Of a stretch of 64,000 bases of DNA, positions 52,501-63,256 are shown piece by piece (positions within the stretch are counted from its first letter, which is position 1; each line of letters opens with the position of its first letter). Source of the stretch: Stichopus chloronotus (taxonomy: Eukaryota; Echinodermata; Holothuroidea; Aspidochirotida; Stichopodidae); contig SFZH01000008.1 in the NCBI GenBank assembly GCA_021234535.1, forward strand, positions 18,019,358-18,083,357, given 5' to 3'. Both the position numbers and the translations under genes were made by a program. The notes under the pieces are model-generated. The model worked only from the letters and a program-made list of their open reading frames with translations. It searched no databases and was not told the origin of the DNA.

Positions 52501-54102
52501 CAAACCTAAAATCCTGGTGCGACCATGTATACCACCTGCTTTTAGAAATTGAGGCTATACTGGATTTCCACGAATTACTATTTTGAGTCCCAAAACAATA
52601 CCAACAGGCCATAGTTTTCCGACGCCATTGCTTTCCATTTCGAATAAACTTGAAACGTCAGCAGTGGACCGTGATTAAGGCGAACAACAACTTCATTATC
52701 CATGTCGTCCTCGAACTAATATCTATATGTTGGCAAAACAATCTCCAACTCATCCACCGAAGATCCAACGCCTCAGGAAACGGAGACGACCTCACGCTGC
52801 GACAACCGCGAATTAAACATGACGTTAAGGTTTAATTTTACTAGGAAACAAAATTATGTCAGACGATGTCTTCCTCATTCGTATTTCATTTCAGTCACGC
52901 TCATTTTAATCGCTATCGTGGAAGTGCCCCTTCTCTGATGTCCTTTGTTTGGCTCATAAGCAACATAGTTCATGTGTTTTTACAGTCAGTCATGTCCATG
53001 TCAAACTGAAACGAACACGTTAATTACGTTTGATTCCGTGCTTATCAATTTGTCGTATTGTCATTCAAGAGTTACGTTATTTACACATACTTGAATCAAC
53101 TTGGTTGTCAGCTTATCTTACAGACAAGGACCAACTACAGTATACACAAAATGCATCGCTTTCTTTCCTCTTGTTTTTGTTGTAAGGTTATGAAATGGAT
53201 CAAGCATATTCAACTTTACAATGAGAAAGAAATGGTTCGGCGTAACAACTGTAAGATTCAATTGCGTTCAAAAAAAATAAACCTGAGAAACGAGGGGAAG
53301 CCAAAAAAAAAAAAAAAAAAAAACCCTCAACAAGATTGTGCTTTGTAGCTGTATAGTCAAGCCGTCGTTCTTAATCTTAGAAGAAAATTGGAGGCTACCG
53401 AGTGCACACGCTTTGCAAATATTTACCAGAATCACTACCGAGCCATGCAAAATGGAGAAACTATACGTACTCTGCAATGAGCTATTCCTGTATTTGGATG
53501 GAATGGCCAAAGAGACGTCTATTACAGACCCCGCAGAGGAACCCCCTTCGTTAGTACAATTTTAAAACTTACCTACAATTCCGAGAAGTAAACTGAAGCC
53601 TCTTGCAACTATAATTCGAATTGTATACCTTAGCCGATGATGCGTTCTGCCTTCTATCGACAGAAATTACAGCGAGCTATCGGGTGGCGGAATGTCTCAC
53701 TCTTACTTATCCAGTTTTTATGCGCCTACAGGATCTCTGCCAGGTGAATTCTCTCCACAATTAAACCGACTGGGGTCATTAACATATTATCCAGCTTATG
53801 CGGTGAGCGTGACAAACGTGGACCTAAGTAGGGGCGCTATTGCTTTATTAGCAACAGAGCAGTGTCTCTCCGTGTTGCATATTTTGTAATTGGCTAAAGG
53901 CGTTTGGGTAAAATACAATTCAAAACTCTTATTTTATAGGTACACTCACAGAGTCAGGTACTGGTGTATAGAGTAATGTATTTTTTTATACAATTTGTTT
54001 TCAGTAATGGGTAGTTAATCGCATTGACATCCTAAAAACCAATATCACATTGCCTTGGCAGTTGACACGTTGGAATGTCCTCTTTCGAACTCTTTCGAAG
54101 TG

Positions 54103-54432
54103 CTACCCGGGCTCTGTGAGATCGAGTATCCTTCTGAGGATGTGGGCAGTGCCTAGTAGTTCTGTCTTTGTGAGTTGTTGCACTATGTGTTTAATTGGGA
54201 TGTGTTGTAGGTGTCTCTCCAGGTTGTTGGTGTTTGCTCCGAGTGCACCGATTTCTACGGGGATTACCCTTGCTTTAATGTCCCACAGTCTCTGTATTCT
54301 AGTTTCAAGTCTTGGTACTTATCTACTTTTTCGCTCTCCTTCTTGACTATGTGTGAGTGGTTGGGTTTTGCAACATCAACTATCAGTCCTTCCTGTGTTT
54401 CTTAGTCTATGACTACCAGGTCTGGTCTAGGA
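54103..54432 (-). pseudogene. Decayed 3' end of a non-LTR retrotransposon ORF, copy 1
   Basis: On -, one frame reads RPDLVVID, a stop, then ETQEGLIVDVAKPNHSHIVK and a KVDKYQDLKLEYRD segment. After a frameshift it continues ARVIPVEIGALGANTNNLE, then KTELLGTAHILRRILD and TAG at 54105-54103. This order (a ...LVDVAVPND-type segment, a charged ...KYQDLK helix, VIPVVIGALG, then LLGTA-ILRKVL) is the familiar C-terminal end of reverse-transcriptase polyproteins of non-LTR elements common in aquatic invertebrates. One stop and one frameshift show it is dead. Only the 3' tip is present, as usual for 5'-truncated copies. Confidence 0.85.
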
Positions 54433-54765
54433 GCCGTTATTGCGAATTTTGCCCGAAATTTGTATTTCCAGCATATCTTGAGAACTACTAGACCAATCAA
54501 CTTAAAGCTTTGTAAGTACTTACCTGAGAACACATTGTTCAACATAATATTAACGTAACGATTGACTAATCCAGTGAAATCTGAGTGCTGATATTTGAGA
54601 AAGCCAATGTTGCCTTAAAATTTCGATTTCCACCATATCTTGAGAGCAAATTGAGCATTATGCGCAACATTTTGCAAGGCCGTTCCTATGAACACATTAA
54701 TGAACATACAGTAATCACTCCTAGAGTAAACTGGTGAAATTGTATGATTTTTTGGTTAAAAATAA
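54433..54765. repeat. Two diverged ~157 bp direct repeats next to retroelement copy 1
   Basis: Units at about 54451-54608 and 54609-54765 share TTTCGATTTCCA-CATATCTTGAGA, GAACACATT-TCAACATA and the following order of blocks. They are non-coding and lie upstream, in sense, of the retroelement fragment. Confidence 0.5.
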
Positions 54766-55371
54766 ATTGAGCTGGCATCCGGGTCAATAGACACCTGGCT
54801 GCTTTTACATTTAGCCAAAACAACTTCAGCAGAACTGGCCCCTGTGGGTAATGTCGTTGAACATTCCTGCCAATTATGAGAACGTCATAGTTAAGTCAAG
54901 CAATGCTTTTGGCAGAGCCAGGTCCTGCACAGGTAAATAGGAGACTAATGTGCAAATAAACTGTAGAGGGATGCTGTTATATCCTGCCCCTAACTGTAAT
55001 CACTAAGCCTAACCTACTGTATATCGAATAACCCAATCTTATAACTGTGTTATGTACTGTAGCGTAATATGCACAGATACTTCTGAGCCTTATTGTTATC
55101 ATTACTTGAGCCTAAGAAGTGGCACCAGGCTGTAGGCTTAAGCTTGCTACCTTACAGTAGTTTTCAATATTACCATTTTCTTCTTCATTTTCTTTTTCTC
55201 GTTACCACCATTTTATGTTTGAAGAATATTTGGCTCTAATTTACAATCAGTGACAGAAATAGGTCTCTGTGACATGTGGTTACAGTTAACTATTACAAAT
55301 CCCCATGTGCAGGTCCTGTGTTGAAATCAATGCATGTTGGCGATGAGATACGCAACTCCATGAATTGCCTT

Positions 55372-55522
55372 GTTGTTGTTATTATTATTATAATTACTAT
55401 AATTATCATTATTATCATCATCATTATCATTGTAATTATCATTATTATTGTTATTGTTATTACTATTATTATTACTAATATTATTATTATTACTACTATC
55501 ATTACTACTACCATTATTACTA
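55372..55522. repeat. (ATT/TAA)n microsatellite, tail of retroelement copy 2
   Basis: About 150 bp of ATT, ATC and ACT triplets. On - it begins right after the stop codon of the retroelement fragment at 55523, as in non-LTR elements that end in microsatellite tails. Confidence 0.92.
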
Positions 55523-55918
55523 TTATCTCTGTTCTCTCATAACCCCTCGTTTGGTCTTCATTTTTTTCGTATCTTTCCTATTGTTCCTCAGACCTCGGGT
55601 TTCGGAGGCTGGGAGGTCGAGCAGCCGTCTTAGAATATGGGCCCCACCCAATAGTGCTGTCTTTATCAGCGGTTGAATTTCATGTTACATGGTATCAGTC
55701 CAGGTGTTACTCAAGGTTTTGTGATGACTCCTAGTACCCAAACCACCATGGGACTACTTTTGTCGTGACGCACCACATCCTCTGTACCTCAAGTCTCAGT
55801 CCTGGTATTTCTCTACCTCCTCCCTCGCTTTCTCATTTATGTGGGTATCGTTCGGTACTGCCACTTCTACTATTATTGCTTGTTTGGCTGTCTTATCGAC
55901 TAGTACCAGGTCTTGTCT
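55523..55918 (-). pseudogene. Decayed 3' end of a non-LTR retrotransposon ORF, copy 2
   Basis: On - the fragment reads DLVLVDKTAKQAIIVEVAVP, then NEKAREEVEKYQD before a stop, and after a damaged middle LIKTALLGGAHILRRLLDLP. It follows the same block order as the copy at 54103-54432, so it belongs to the same or a sister family. The frame closes with TAA at 55525-55523, immediately followed by the TAA-type microsatellite. Several in-frame stops show it is inactive. Confidence 0.85.
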
Positions 55919-56136
55919 TTATTATTATTATCATCACCTTCCCTTTCTTTTGGTTTTTAGGCTGAAAAAGAGAAGAATGATTAAAGAAACTCAGTGAAAG
56001 AAAAACGAAAATACGGAATTTAGAATTTTCCGCTTCGTGTATCATTTATTTTAACCATGTGACATACTATATTAATGCAGTGTAATTTTTGGGTTTTTGG
56101 CTAATAGGTTTAGTCTAGTCAAGCAGTTGTGTTTTC

Positions 56137-56142
56137 TTTATT
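56137..56142 (-). terminator. Poly(A) signal AATAAA of the Ly6/uPAR-like gene
   Basis: TTTATT on +, about 100 bp beyond the stop codon, so a short 3' UTR is expected. Confidence 0.55.
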
Positions 56143-56241
56143 TTCGCATCGGTATTGCTGTAAACTGTTTTATAAAATATTCAATCAGATTGTTTCCGTG
56201 ATACATGTAATATAATTTCGTCGTAACATTCAAATTATGAC

Positions 56242-56577
56242 TCATAGCAATGACGTAAGCGCCAAATATAGCGCAGACGAGAAGACCACTGAGGTGATAC
56301 TGCGAGTCAGAGTGTGGGCTGCATTTTCCTCTTCTTCTGTGCTTTTCATAGAGTAGTCCCAGTTCATGTTCGGGTCCCAATTATTCTCCTCTGGCAGGGG
56401 GACCCTATGCATGTGTCCATCTTTGTTACAACCGTCCATCTCACTCGCGAAGAGACAGCAAAAGAAACACCACCTCTCTGGGCCCAAAGTGGCGTTGCTT
56501 CCGGTGTACATTTCCCCCATGCACTGAGAGTTAAATTCATCGAGCACGCTGTCCCACATCTTATCGTAGCATTCGTC
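56242..56577 (-). CDS. Ly6/uPAR-like terminal exon with GPI signal
   Basis: TTATTTTGCAG|GAC opens in phase 0 and TGA closes at 56244-56242. It carries the last six Cys (EC, QC, WCFFCC with three, and GCN), an N-A-T sequon, an acidic linker and the hydrophobic tail. Confidence 0.85.
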   Translation of the reverse strand, partial: DECYDKMWDSVLDEFNSQCMGEMYTGSNATLGPERWCFFCCLFASEMDGCNKDGHMHRVPLPEENNWDPNMNWDYSMKSTEEEENAAHTLTRSITSVVFSSALYLALTSLL

Positions 56578-59500
56578 CTGCAAAATAAGACACCGAAGGT
56601 AAAACAATTCATGAACGGCATCGAACCTTAAAAGAGTATCGATATAAATTGTGACACTATATAAACACTCATCTTATAGCATTTTCCATCATGTTAAAGA
56701 GTGGATTCGGAGAAAAAAAAATGTTTTGAGTAAATGTCGTCGAAGCAGGGAGACATTACTGACTAGGAGATACAAGGCTTTGAAATCATGTGTACGGCCC
56801 CAAAGGTCACCTAGTAATCTGTATTTTGTGTCGTTCTTGACATTTCTGTAGGACCTACACGTGACGCTTTCTGTACTGCGATAACACTGTCATTCGTAAG
56901 GGTATCGGCTTTTGATCGCTGAGTGCCGTGCATGACAATGAAACAGGTTGCAGGTCAAAACATGAGATAGGATCTACGTTTGGCTGTTTCAGGAAACGTT
57001 AGGAATAGTGTTCATCCAGTCGGCAAAACATTAGACTTCTTCCTCTTCAGCTCGTTTACATGCGTGTATTCCTTTTTTTTTTCGATTAAACGTTTCGAGT
57101 TTTATGCCAACTATGCTTAAAGTGTTGGCGACTTCACACCTGGGATCAAAGCATTGATCTGACCGAGCTAATTGTTTCAGGGTTGCTTGATTTTGCTATG
57201 TGAATATTGAACTGGAACCGTTACATAAGGGAAAGAAGTGTTTACTTTAAATCAGCCAGAAAGTTTCTCTTCACTTGATCCAATCAAGTGGGTCTTACGG
57301 TAGTTACAGTAATTGCCACAGGGCGTTGTGTCTCATTCTCCGTAACAGCTTTTTTGGACTACCAAGACAGTTTCTTTCTTTTTTTTTTATCTTTGCAGGA
57401 TGTGCTATACTGTCGATCAGTTTTTCTTGCAAAGTGCTATACAGAAAAAGTCAGCGTACCCGCACAACTACGTACACTTATTCACAATATGTATACATAA
57501 CGCAAAATGCCGTGACATAATCTACATGTTGAAAAAAGATATTCAAAAAAAAAAAAGAGAACGATAATTCTGCCATTTTAAGATACTTTTATTGAAACTT
57601 ACAGCATCGATGCAATTTTTTCTGATCAAGTATCCATCGCCGGCCGGGTTCATCTTAAACTCTGAAGTACACTGTGGGAATTCCATGTCGCAGACTTCCA
57701 TCGTCCCATTCTCGCCGAGCTGTTTTGTTGGATTGGACAGACAGATAAGTGATAGAAGCTAAATCTTTCAGTCATTATTTCGCCTGACACTGAACTCTTT
57801 CAAACTGATAAAGTTTGCGTGTCGGTCAATTTTCTTCCTCATCTGTCGGTCGTACTTATGTGGCTAAAATCATAGCAACAATTTGTAAACCACTGTATAC
57901 TTTCAAAGGGTAGCTACAAACCAAATTATCATCTTATGAACTTTTCCCGGATATTTTCACCCCACCCTGCTCCTTCCAGGAGCAAAAAAATGAATGAATG
58001 CAAAAAATGAATTAGGGCCATCTAGGTTGCTTTCCGAACCCCTTTTCTTTATACTTTCATAGTTCTCATGCAAAAGTAAACACTCTTTCTTCCATCAAGC
58101 GTCTGTCAGTACGCGTCCATCCAGCCATCCATCGATCCAATTTTACACTAGCACCAATTCAGAGTGGCTAGATTGCACTCCTCACACAGACAAACATCAA
58201 TACACACACGCCTATGGCCAGCCAAATGCCCAATAATTCCAGAAACCAAGTTTTTCGACCGATCAACCAGTGTTTCGACTTACTGGTCATTTTATCGACT
58301 CCGAATGTTCAATAATTTGTTAAATCTGGTTTATAGTTTGATAAATCTCGTTTATCAAACTATAAACCAGGTCATCAGTCGAAATACCATCACGATTGTC
58401 AACGCCGAATGCCCAAAAATTCGAAGAATCCAAGTTTATCTGATAAACTAGGTTTATCGCATTACTGGTCATTTTGGCTTGCGATACACGCGCGCAGTCC
58501 CACGCGCCCCATCTAATACGTGATTCCTCACCTGAGGATCTTGTAAAAGATACCTGCGGAAACTTAAAAGTGCCGTCAAGATAAGGATATCTTTGCCCCA
58601 TTAGTTGACAATTTTCAGTAAAAAGTTTACATAACGAGATAATATCTCATCAAAAAGCAGCAAAGTGATCAATTGTTTAGTTGTGTTTTCTTAACAGCCC
58701 ACCATTTTTCTGCAAAATGTTAACTTGTTCACTAGATTCTTAGTGAGGAAATCAACATTTTGTGGGCAAAATGCTCATATTACAACTTATCACATCTTGT
58801 CAATTCAGCAATTTACCGCGAAATGTTGATTTCCTCACTAAGAATCTAGTGAACAAGTTATGTTATGTTTTCTTGTTATCTAGGCATTTTGCAGAAAATT
58901 GTCAAGTCACGGGGGCAAAGATATTATCTTAGCGGCACTTTTAAGCTTCCGTAGATACGTGTCTCAACCAGATACGAGCGGACAAGAAGACACACGAGGG
59001 AACAATCGGTTGAGATGTGTCTGCAGCCTAGTAGGTAAAAAGTGGACGATGGCGTTATGCCCTCTATGGCCAGTCATGTGCTGCGCGGCTGTACCACATC
59101 TGCAGGGGGGATGATACTTACACGTTCTCCGATGCATTCTTCGTTGCTCGTGGCGTCTACGCAAGTGTAGCATCTGACAAGGCTGGGTCCAGAAGGCGCA
59201 ATGTAAGAATAGGAGTAATCTGGGGAAACATTAACACAAAACACAATATCAGTGCCTAAGCCTAAGTGCCTCTCTCCACCTCTCACTATAGCGCTTTCAT
59301 CAAATAAAAAAAAGAAATACAAAAACATTTAAAAATTGTAAAACACAACATTAAACATTAAACCTACTTCTTTCCATCAAAGTTGACTGACTTAAAAAAA
59401 AAAAAAAAACTTGAATACGGAGCAGCAGGAAAAATAAATCAGGTTTTTAGCTTTTCAACTTCTCTGAATTATTTCCTTGAATGATTATAAATGATTATGA

Positions 59501-62046
59501 CACCCCCAACCACACGCCTTTAAAATTTCGATGTTCTGAGTATCCAACAGTTATAGGTCTACACAAACAAGTCTAGCTCAACACAACCTCAGTATGGTGT
59601 TTATACTGCTACAGGTAAATGCCTACATACGCTTGAATTTTGGATGCGCTTCTCAGAAAGTCTTCTCCATTCCTCTTGGTGTCAGTAAGGAGTACAGAAT
59701 ACTTCACAAATTGAGAGGGTAACTTTTACAGAGGTTAAGAAAGCAACATAGCAGACCATTAAGGCCATCGAAACTTACCGTCATCTGTAGAGGTTCCGTT
59801 AAGAGCTATATAAAAAGAGAAATAATATTTACGTTGCTGTGTGTCTCTTGTAATACAGTGTGTCTCGTTAACGCAAGCCTTACATGTGCATGGTTTTTAA
59901 TCGAAGAATACTGTTGGCAAAAAAGAGTGTTACTTCCTATCAGAGAATGAAAAAGGTGACAAATATTTCAGCATTTGGATTGAACAGAAAAGAGGGACTA
60001 TCTGCAAAGGGTGGAAGAGGGGAGAGGGGGCCGGGAAATATTCCAATATTTTCTTTCTGACAAGACAATGTTCTCAGCAATCAAGAGGAGTAACACATGC
60101 TTGGACACAGAATACATTCAACATTCTAGTGGAGAGTCAATTTTTAGGACCCAAACCTTCGGCATATGCATTATGATGGCACAATAACATAGGCTGTTCA
60201 AAACAGCAACGATGATAGAGCTGTCGCCACAGTTCCCGGCCTTAGCTATCCACCTCAATCTTTGTGATGGCACCATGGGAAGGGGGATCACTCTGTTTGG
60301 TAAAGCTTTCTGCTTGTATGGAATAGCTTCGCCAAGTTGCATCACTAAGGAAGTAATGTGTTTGTTTTACAGAAAACAATCATAGGCTTTTTTTCAAACC
60401 AATGTTTGTGGATATAGAATGATAAATCAATCAAAATAAGTTTACAGTTAGAAATTCAGTTATTTGTTGCTCAACAATAATCTGTTCACCCCAACTTTCC
60501 AAAATTCAAATGATGCATCTTCCATTGCTCATCGCATGCATAATGCTTTGAGGAGATGAAGCTTTTGTAGATGTTTATTGATGAGACTACATGCAGGTGT
60601 AAGAACGGTTCAAGCTATTTTCTTTGTGTGCCATGTTGGTGTATGTTAAACACACTATTTCCCTTTAAACATGTGCTAACGTTGTGTTAACGTGTACATC
60701 ATCGTGTCGTGAGTACGTATATGTGTGATAAGGATGGGAGGAGGTTGCATATGTTTAAAGTGGAAAGAGGATTAATTTTTGCAATCTAGTTAAGCTTTCT
60801 TTGTCATGCAATCACATACAAGACGATGACAGGTTCCGAACCTGCAATGCTTACATCACAATCTATATTGATTCCTAACAACTTGACCATCATCACACAC
60901 CCCCCCCCCCCCATCAACTTACCAGTTGAGTTGTCGCTGGGGTTGGCAGTAGAGGCATCTGATTGAAAGGAAAACAGAATGTAATGAGGAGGCTGCTGTA
61001 TAAATAAAATTTAACAATAGACCCCCCACCCCTTGCACCGAGGTCACATAACCACACACAAGATCTCCCTCCCTGAGTACAAAAGGAAGAACAGTATACA
61101 TATGGCTATGCTATTCGCGTATAGATCGAATGGCAGAGACGCAACGCACGTGTGTTAAATTAAGTGACTTGTCCCCGAGGATGGCATGCACTTTACTGTG
61201 TCACTTTGACGTCACATGCAATGAATCTGTTGTGTCGAGATTTTTGGAAGGATCACCTGGTCTTTGATGACATCACAGTGAAAATCTGTTTCGAAACAAA
61301 TTCGGTGTACGTAATGATTATAAACAATTAGAACACATTACAACAACCTGGTTATGATGTCAATTTCCCTCGTAAATCGTTAGTGGGGAAACCCATAGTA
61401 TGAATGCACTTCACGCTTATCATTCTAGGGCCTACTGTAGCGTGCCATACCAACGTGCCTTCAAAACGTAGCCCTTCCCCAATCCTGCAGGTGCTGCGTA
61501 TACAATTTATGAGGCCAACCTAGCTACATTTGCAGCCATTGTGCACACCCGATGTGAGAGGGCTATCTAAGTTAAGTTTCTTTGCCATTCACGAGACTGT
61601 GACAGGTTCTGAAGCTGCAACGTTCACATCACAAACTACTGAATGCTAACCATTTGACAATCACACCCTCCACTTACCGGTTGAGTTGCCCTCAGAGCTG
61701 GCAGTGGCGGCATCTGATTTAAATGGAAGCAAAATGTAATAAGAAAACTTTGAATTTTTTTCTTTGGTTTCTTTGAAGAAACTGTTGAATGAATAAGATC
61801 AGACTATCGTAGGGAACTGGTCGCAAGAACCATCCAGTCTATAATGACAGTATAATGACAATGTGTTTCGAAATAATTGTAAACAATTACAAAGCGTTAA
61901 ACCACCCCGGTCTTAAGAGGTTTACAAGGATATTAATTTCCTGGTCAATGGTTACTTGTGAAACCTATACATACGAATACACTCCACGCTGCATCATTGC
62001 CTTCACTTACCTGTGGAGTTGCTCACGTGGTCGACAGTGGCAGAAT
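56242..62046 (-). CDS. GPI-anchored Ly6/uPAR-like glycoprotein with mini-exon stalk (5' partial)
   Basis: Seven exons on - join with matching phases: 62011-62046, 61678-61713, 60923-60958, 59779-59805, 59122-59219, 57603-57719 and 56242-56577. The stalk is Ser/Thr/Asn-rich with N-S-T and N-G-T sequons. A Cys-rich domain follows: RCYTC...EEC, VC...QC, NC...EC, QC, WCFFCC and GCN. The opening C-x-x-C and the closing CC...CN resemble the three-finger LU domain, though with extra Cys and an insertion. The C-terminus (SITSVVFSSALYLALTSLL after a small-residue stretch) looks like a GPI-attachment signal. The product is therefore expected on the outer cell surface. No signal-peptide exon was found, and it may lie beyond the window. 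LU proteins include receptors, complement inhibitors and toxin-like modulators, and nothing here tells which role applies. Confidence 0.8.
57603..57719 (-). CDS. Ly6/uPAR-like exon 6, middle Cys residues
   Basis: CCAACAAAACAG|CTC ... GATGCT|GTAAGT, phase 0 at both ends, 39 codons. It contains NGTMEVCDMEFPQC and ends near NCIDA. Confidence 0.83.
58326..58370. repeat. Perfect 20 bp hairpin with 5 bp loop
   Basis: CTGGTTTATAGTTTGATAAA is followed by TCTCG and its exact reverse complement. It lies in the intron between exons 5 and 6 of the Ly6/uPAR-like gene. Confidence 0.95.
58558..58953. mobile_element. Foldback (long inverted repeat) element in a Ly6/uPAR-like intron
   Basis: The outer arms (about 58558-58616 and 58895-58953) match imperfectly: CTTAAAAGTGCCG against CGGCACTTTTAAG, and GATATCTTTGCCCC against GGGGCAAAGATAT. 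The inner arms 58722-58760 and 58821-58859 are perfect 39 bp reverse complements. The whole can fold into a stem of nearly 200 bp per side. The outer limits and target duplication could not be fixed. Confidence 0.85.
59122..59219 (-). CDS. Ly6/uPAR-like exon 5, first Cys cluster
   Basis: TGTTTCCCCAG|AT ... GAACGT|GTAAGT, phase 1 in and phase 0 out. It encodes YSYSYIAPSG...VRCYTC...EEC. Confidence 0.83.
59779..59805 (-). CDS. Stalk mini-exon 4 (27 nt)
   Basis: TTTTTATATAG|CT ... GACG|GTAAGTTTC, phase 1 at both ends. It encodes LNGTSTDD with an N-G-T sequon. The length is a multiple of three, so the exon can be skipped without a frameshift. Confidence 0.72.
60343..60668. mobile_element. Decayed copy 3 of the TTAA-flanked MITE
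   Basis: It has the same orientation as copy 2. The right end ACACTATTTCCCTTTAA and the interior AATGATGCATCTTCCATTGCTCA are conserved. The left end is mutated (CACTAAGGAAGTAATGTG) and about 30 bp of the interior are missing. It lies in the intron between mini-exons 3 and 4. Confidence 0.8.
60923..60958 (-). CDS. Stalk mini-exon 3 (36 nt)
   Basis: TTTCAATCAG|AT ... ACTG|GTAAGTTG, phase 1 at both ends. It encodes (D)ASTANPSDNST. Confidence 0.8.
61678..61713 (-). CDS. Stalk mini-exon 2 (36 nt)
   Basis: TTTAAATCAG|AT ... ACCG|GTAAGTGG, phase 1 at both ends. It encodes (D)AATASSEGNST. The flanks also resemble those of the next copy. Confidence 0.8.
62011..62046 (-). CDS. Stalk mini-exon 1 (36 nt)
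   Basis: TCTGATCAG|AT ... ACAG|GTAAGTG, phase 1 at both ends. It encodes (D)SATVDHVSNST. Confidence 0.78.
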
Positions 62047-62167
62047 CTGATCAGAAAAAAAATCATAAGAAGACCTTTGTATGAATATATTCAACAATTG
62101 TATCAAAATAATATTCCACTGACCAGTGAAGGGTTTCTTAACTAACAGAGAATTTTTTTTTTTCACT

Positions 62168-62693
62168 GTAGGCATTTCAAACCCCATGCCAATATCTTGT
62201 TCCTGACAAAAGGCACATCGGTAGTTGTTTGAAGAAAGAGTTCAGCGCTCACGAAAGATTTTCAGTTGCGTCATGTTTAACAAAATGCAGTGTAACAGAG
62301 GCACATCACTGCAAAAAAGTCTTTGTTGTTTCTTAAAGACGCTTACTTAACCTAACTATTTGACATCAGTGAAAATTTAGGTATTGTATTGTAACGTTAC
62401 CACAAAATACATGGGGAAAATTAAGGTCACATCTCTTAAACTATTGTAATGTCTCGTAAGACATTTCGTCAATATTATGCAGAAATACAAAGGATATTGA
62501 GGTAGTCGTGCTCATATTACGTCACAGATTTTCCATAATGTAATATACCATGTAAAAAAAGGGGATATTTCTTTAAATATGCATGACCTACACACTTAAG
62601 AGGCGATTGAGATCTCGTTTTCATTTACACAGCAGAAAACTATTCATGTCATTTTCATCCAACAATTTTCTTCAGTAGCCAATCCCTTTACGT
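62168..62693. repeat. Dispersed repeat family, copy 2
   Basis: Partner of 51160-51674 in the same orientation. It lies upstream (in gene sense) of stalk mini-exon 1. Confidence 0.75.
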
Positions 62694-62930
62694 TTTGGGA
62701 GCCTTATATTCCCTAAACATGGATTCTGAGATGTGCGATATGTACGTAAAAAGAAGGAGCAAAAAGCAAAAATACAGTGTGGTTGCGATGATACAGCCCA
62801 CGATGGTCCACTTACGCAAAATGCATTGGGCTATGATCAATATTACAGTGTCACCAGGGAGGTGGTCTGACATGACACATTCCAAATATTCTAATCAATG
62901 TGGGCCATCACCGTTCTATGTGTGAGATCA

Positions 62931-63256
62931 GAGTCAACTTATATTTGTCAGATGTGTTACAAGGTTTTCTCGGTTTGATCTCTGCTGACCTCAAATGACC
63001 TTTATGAAAAATGCTATGGCTCTTGCACTCAATGTGGTTCAACTTAGCATGTATGAGATCAAAGGTTGCGTTCTTGAGATGGTGCTCGCAAGGTGTTTAC
63101 AGTTTGACCTCTGTTGACCATCAAAACCTACGTGCTTTTTGCACTCGATATTTCACATACACATACCAAGTATGAGATCAGTCCAAATTTCGCGTCATAA
63201 AATATAATAAGCTTTTTGCACTCACTGCAATTTACCCACTTACCAAATTATGAGTT
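62931..63256. repeat. Three diverged tandem units ending in TATGAGATCA
   Basis: Units end at 63061, 63180 and 63256, with a further end near 62930. Each has the order TTTGACCTCTGTTGACC, then TTTTGCACTCAATGT, then GTATGAGATCA, with the last unit shortened. Non-coding. Confidence 0.7.

Noticed and set aside
53456..53565. Frame on + reading MEKLYVLCNELFLYLDGMAK.
   Set aside because: Coding-like but short, and no splice partners or family recognised.
54050..54405. Long open frames on + at 54050-54346 and 54211-54405.
   Set aside because: They are antisense shadows of the non-LTR fragment on -, which matches a known protein pattern.
55276..55542. Long Ile/Leu-rich frames that look like membrane proteins.
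   Set aside because: Produced by the ATT/TAA microsatellite tail.
62810..62885. Possible first exon of the Ly6/uPAR-like gene on -, ending in a GTAAGT donor in phase 1 with hydrophobic TVILIIAQCIL.
   Set aside because: The hydrophobic stretch is preceded by an acidic/Pro segment and is a poor signal peptide. No promoter features, so phase agreement may be chance.
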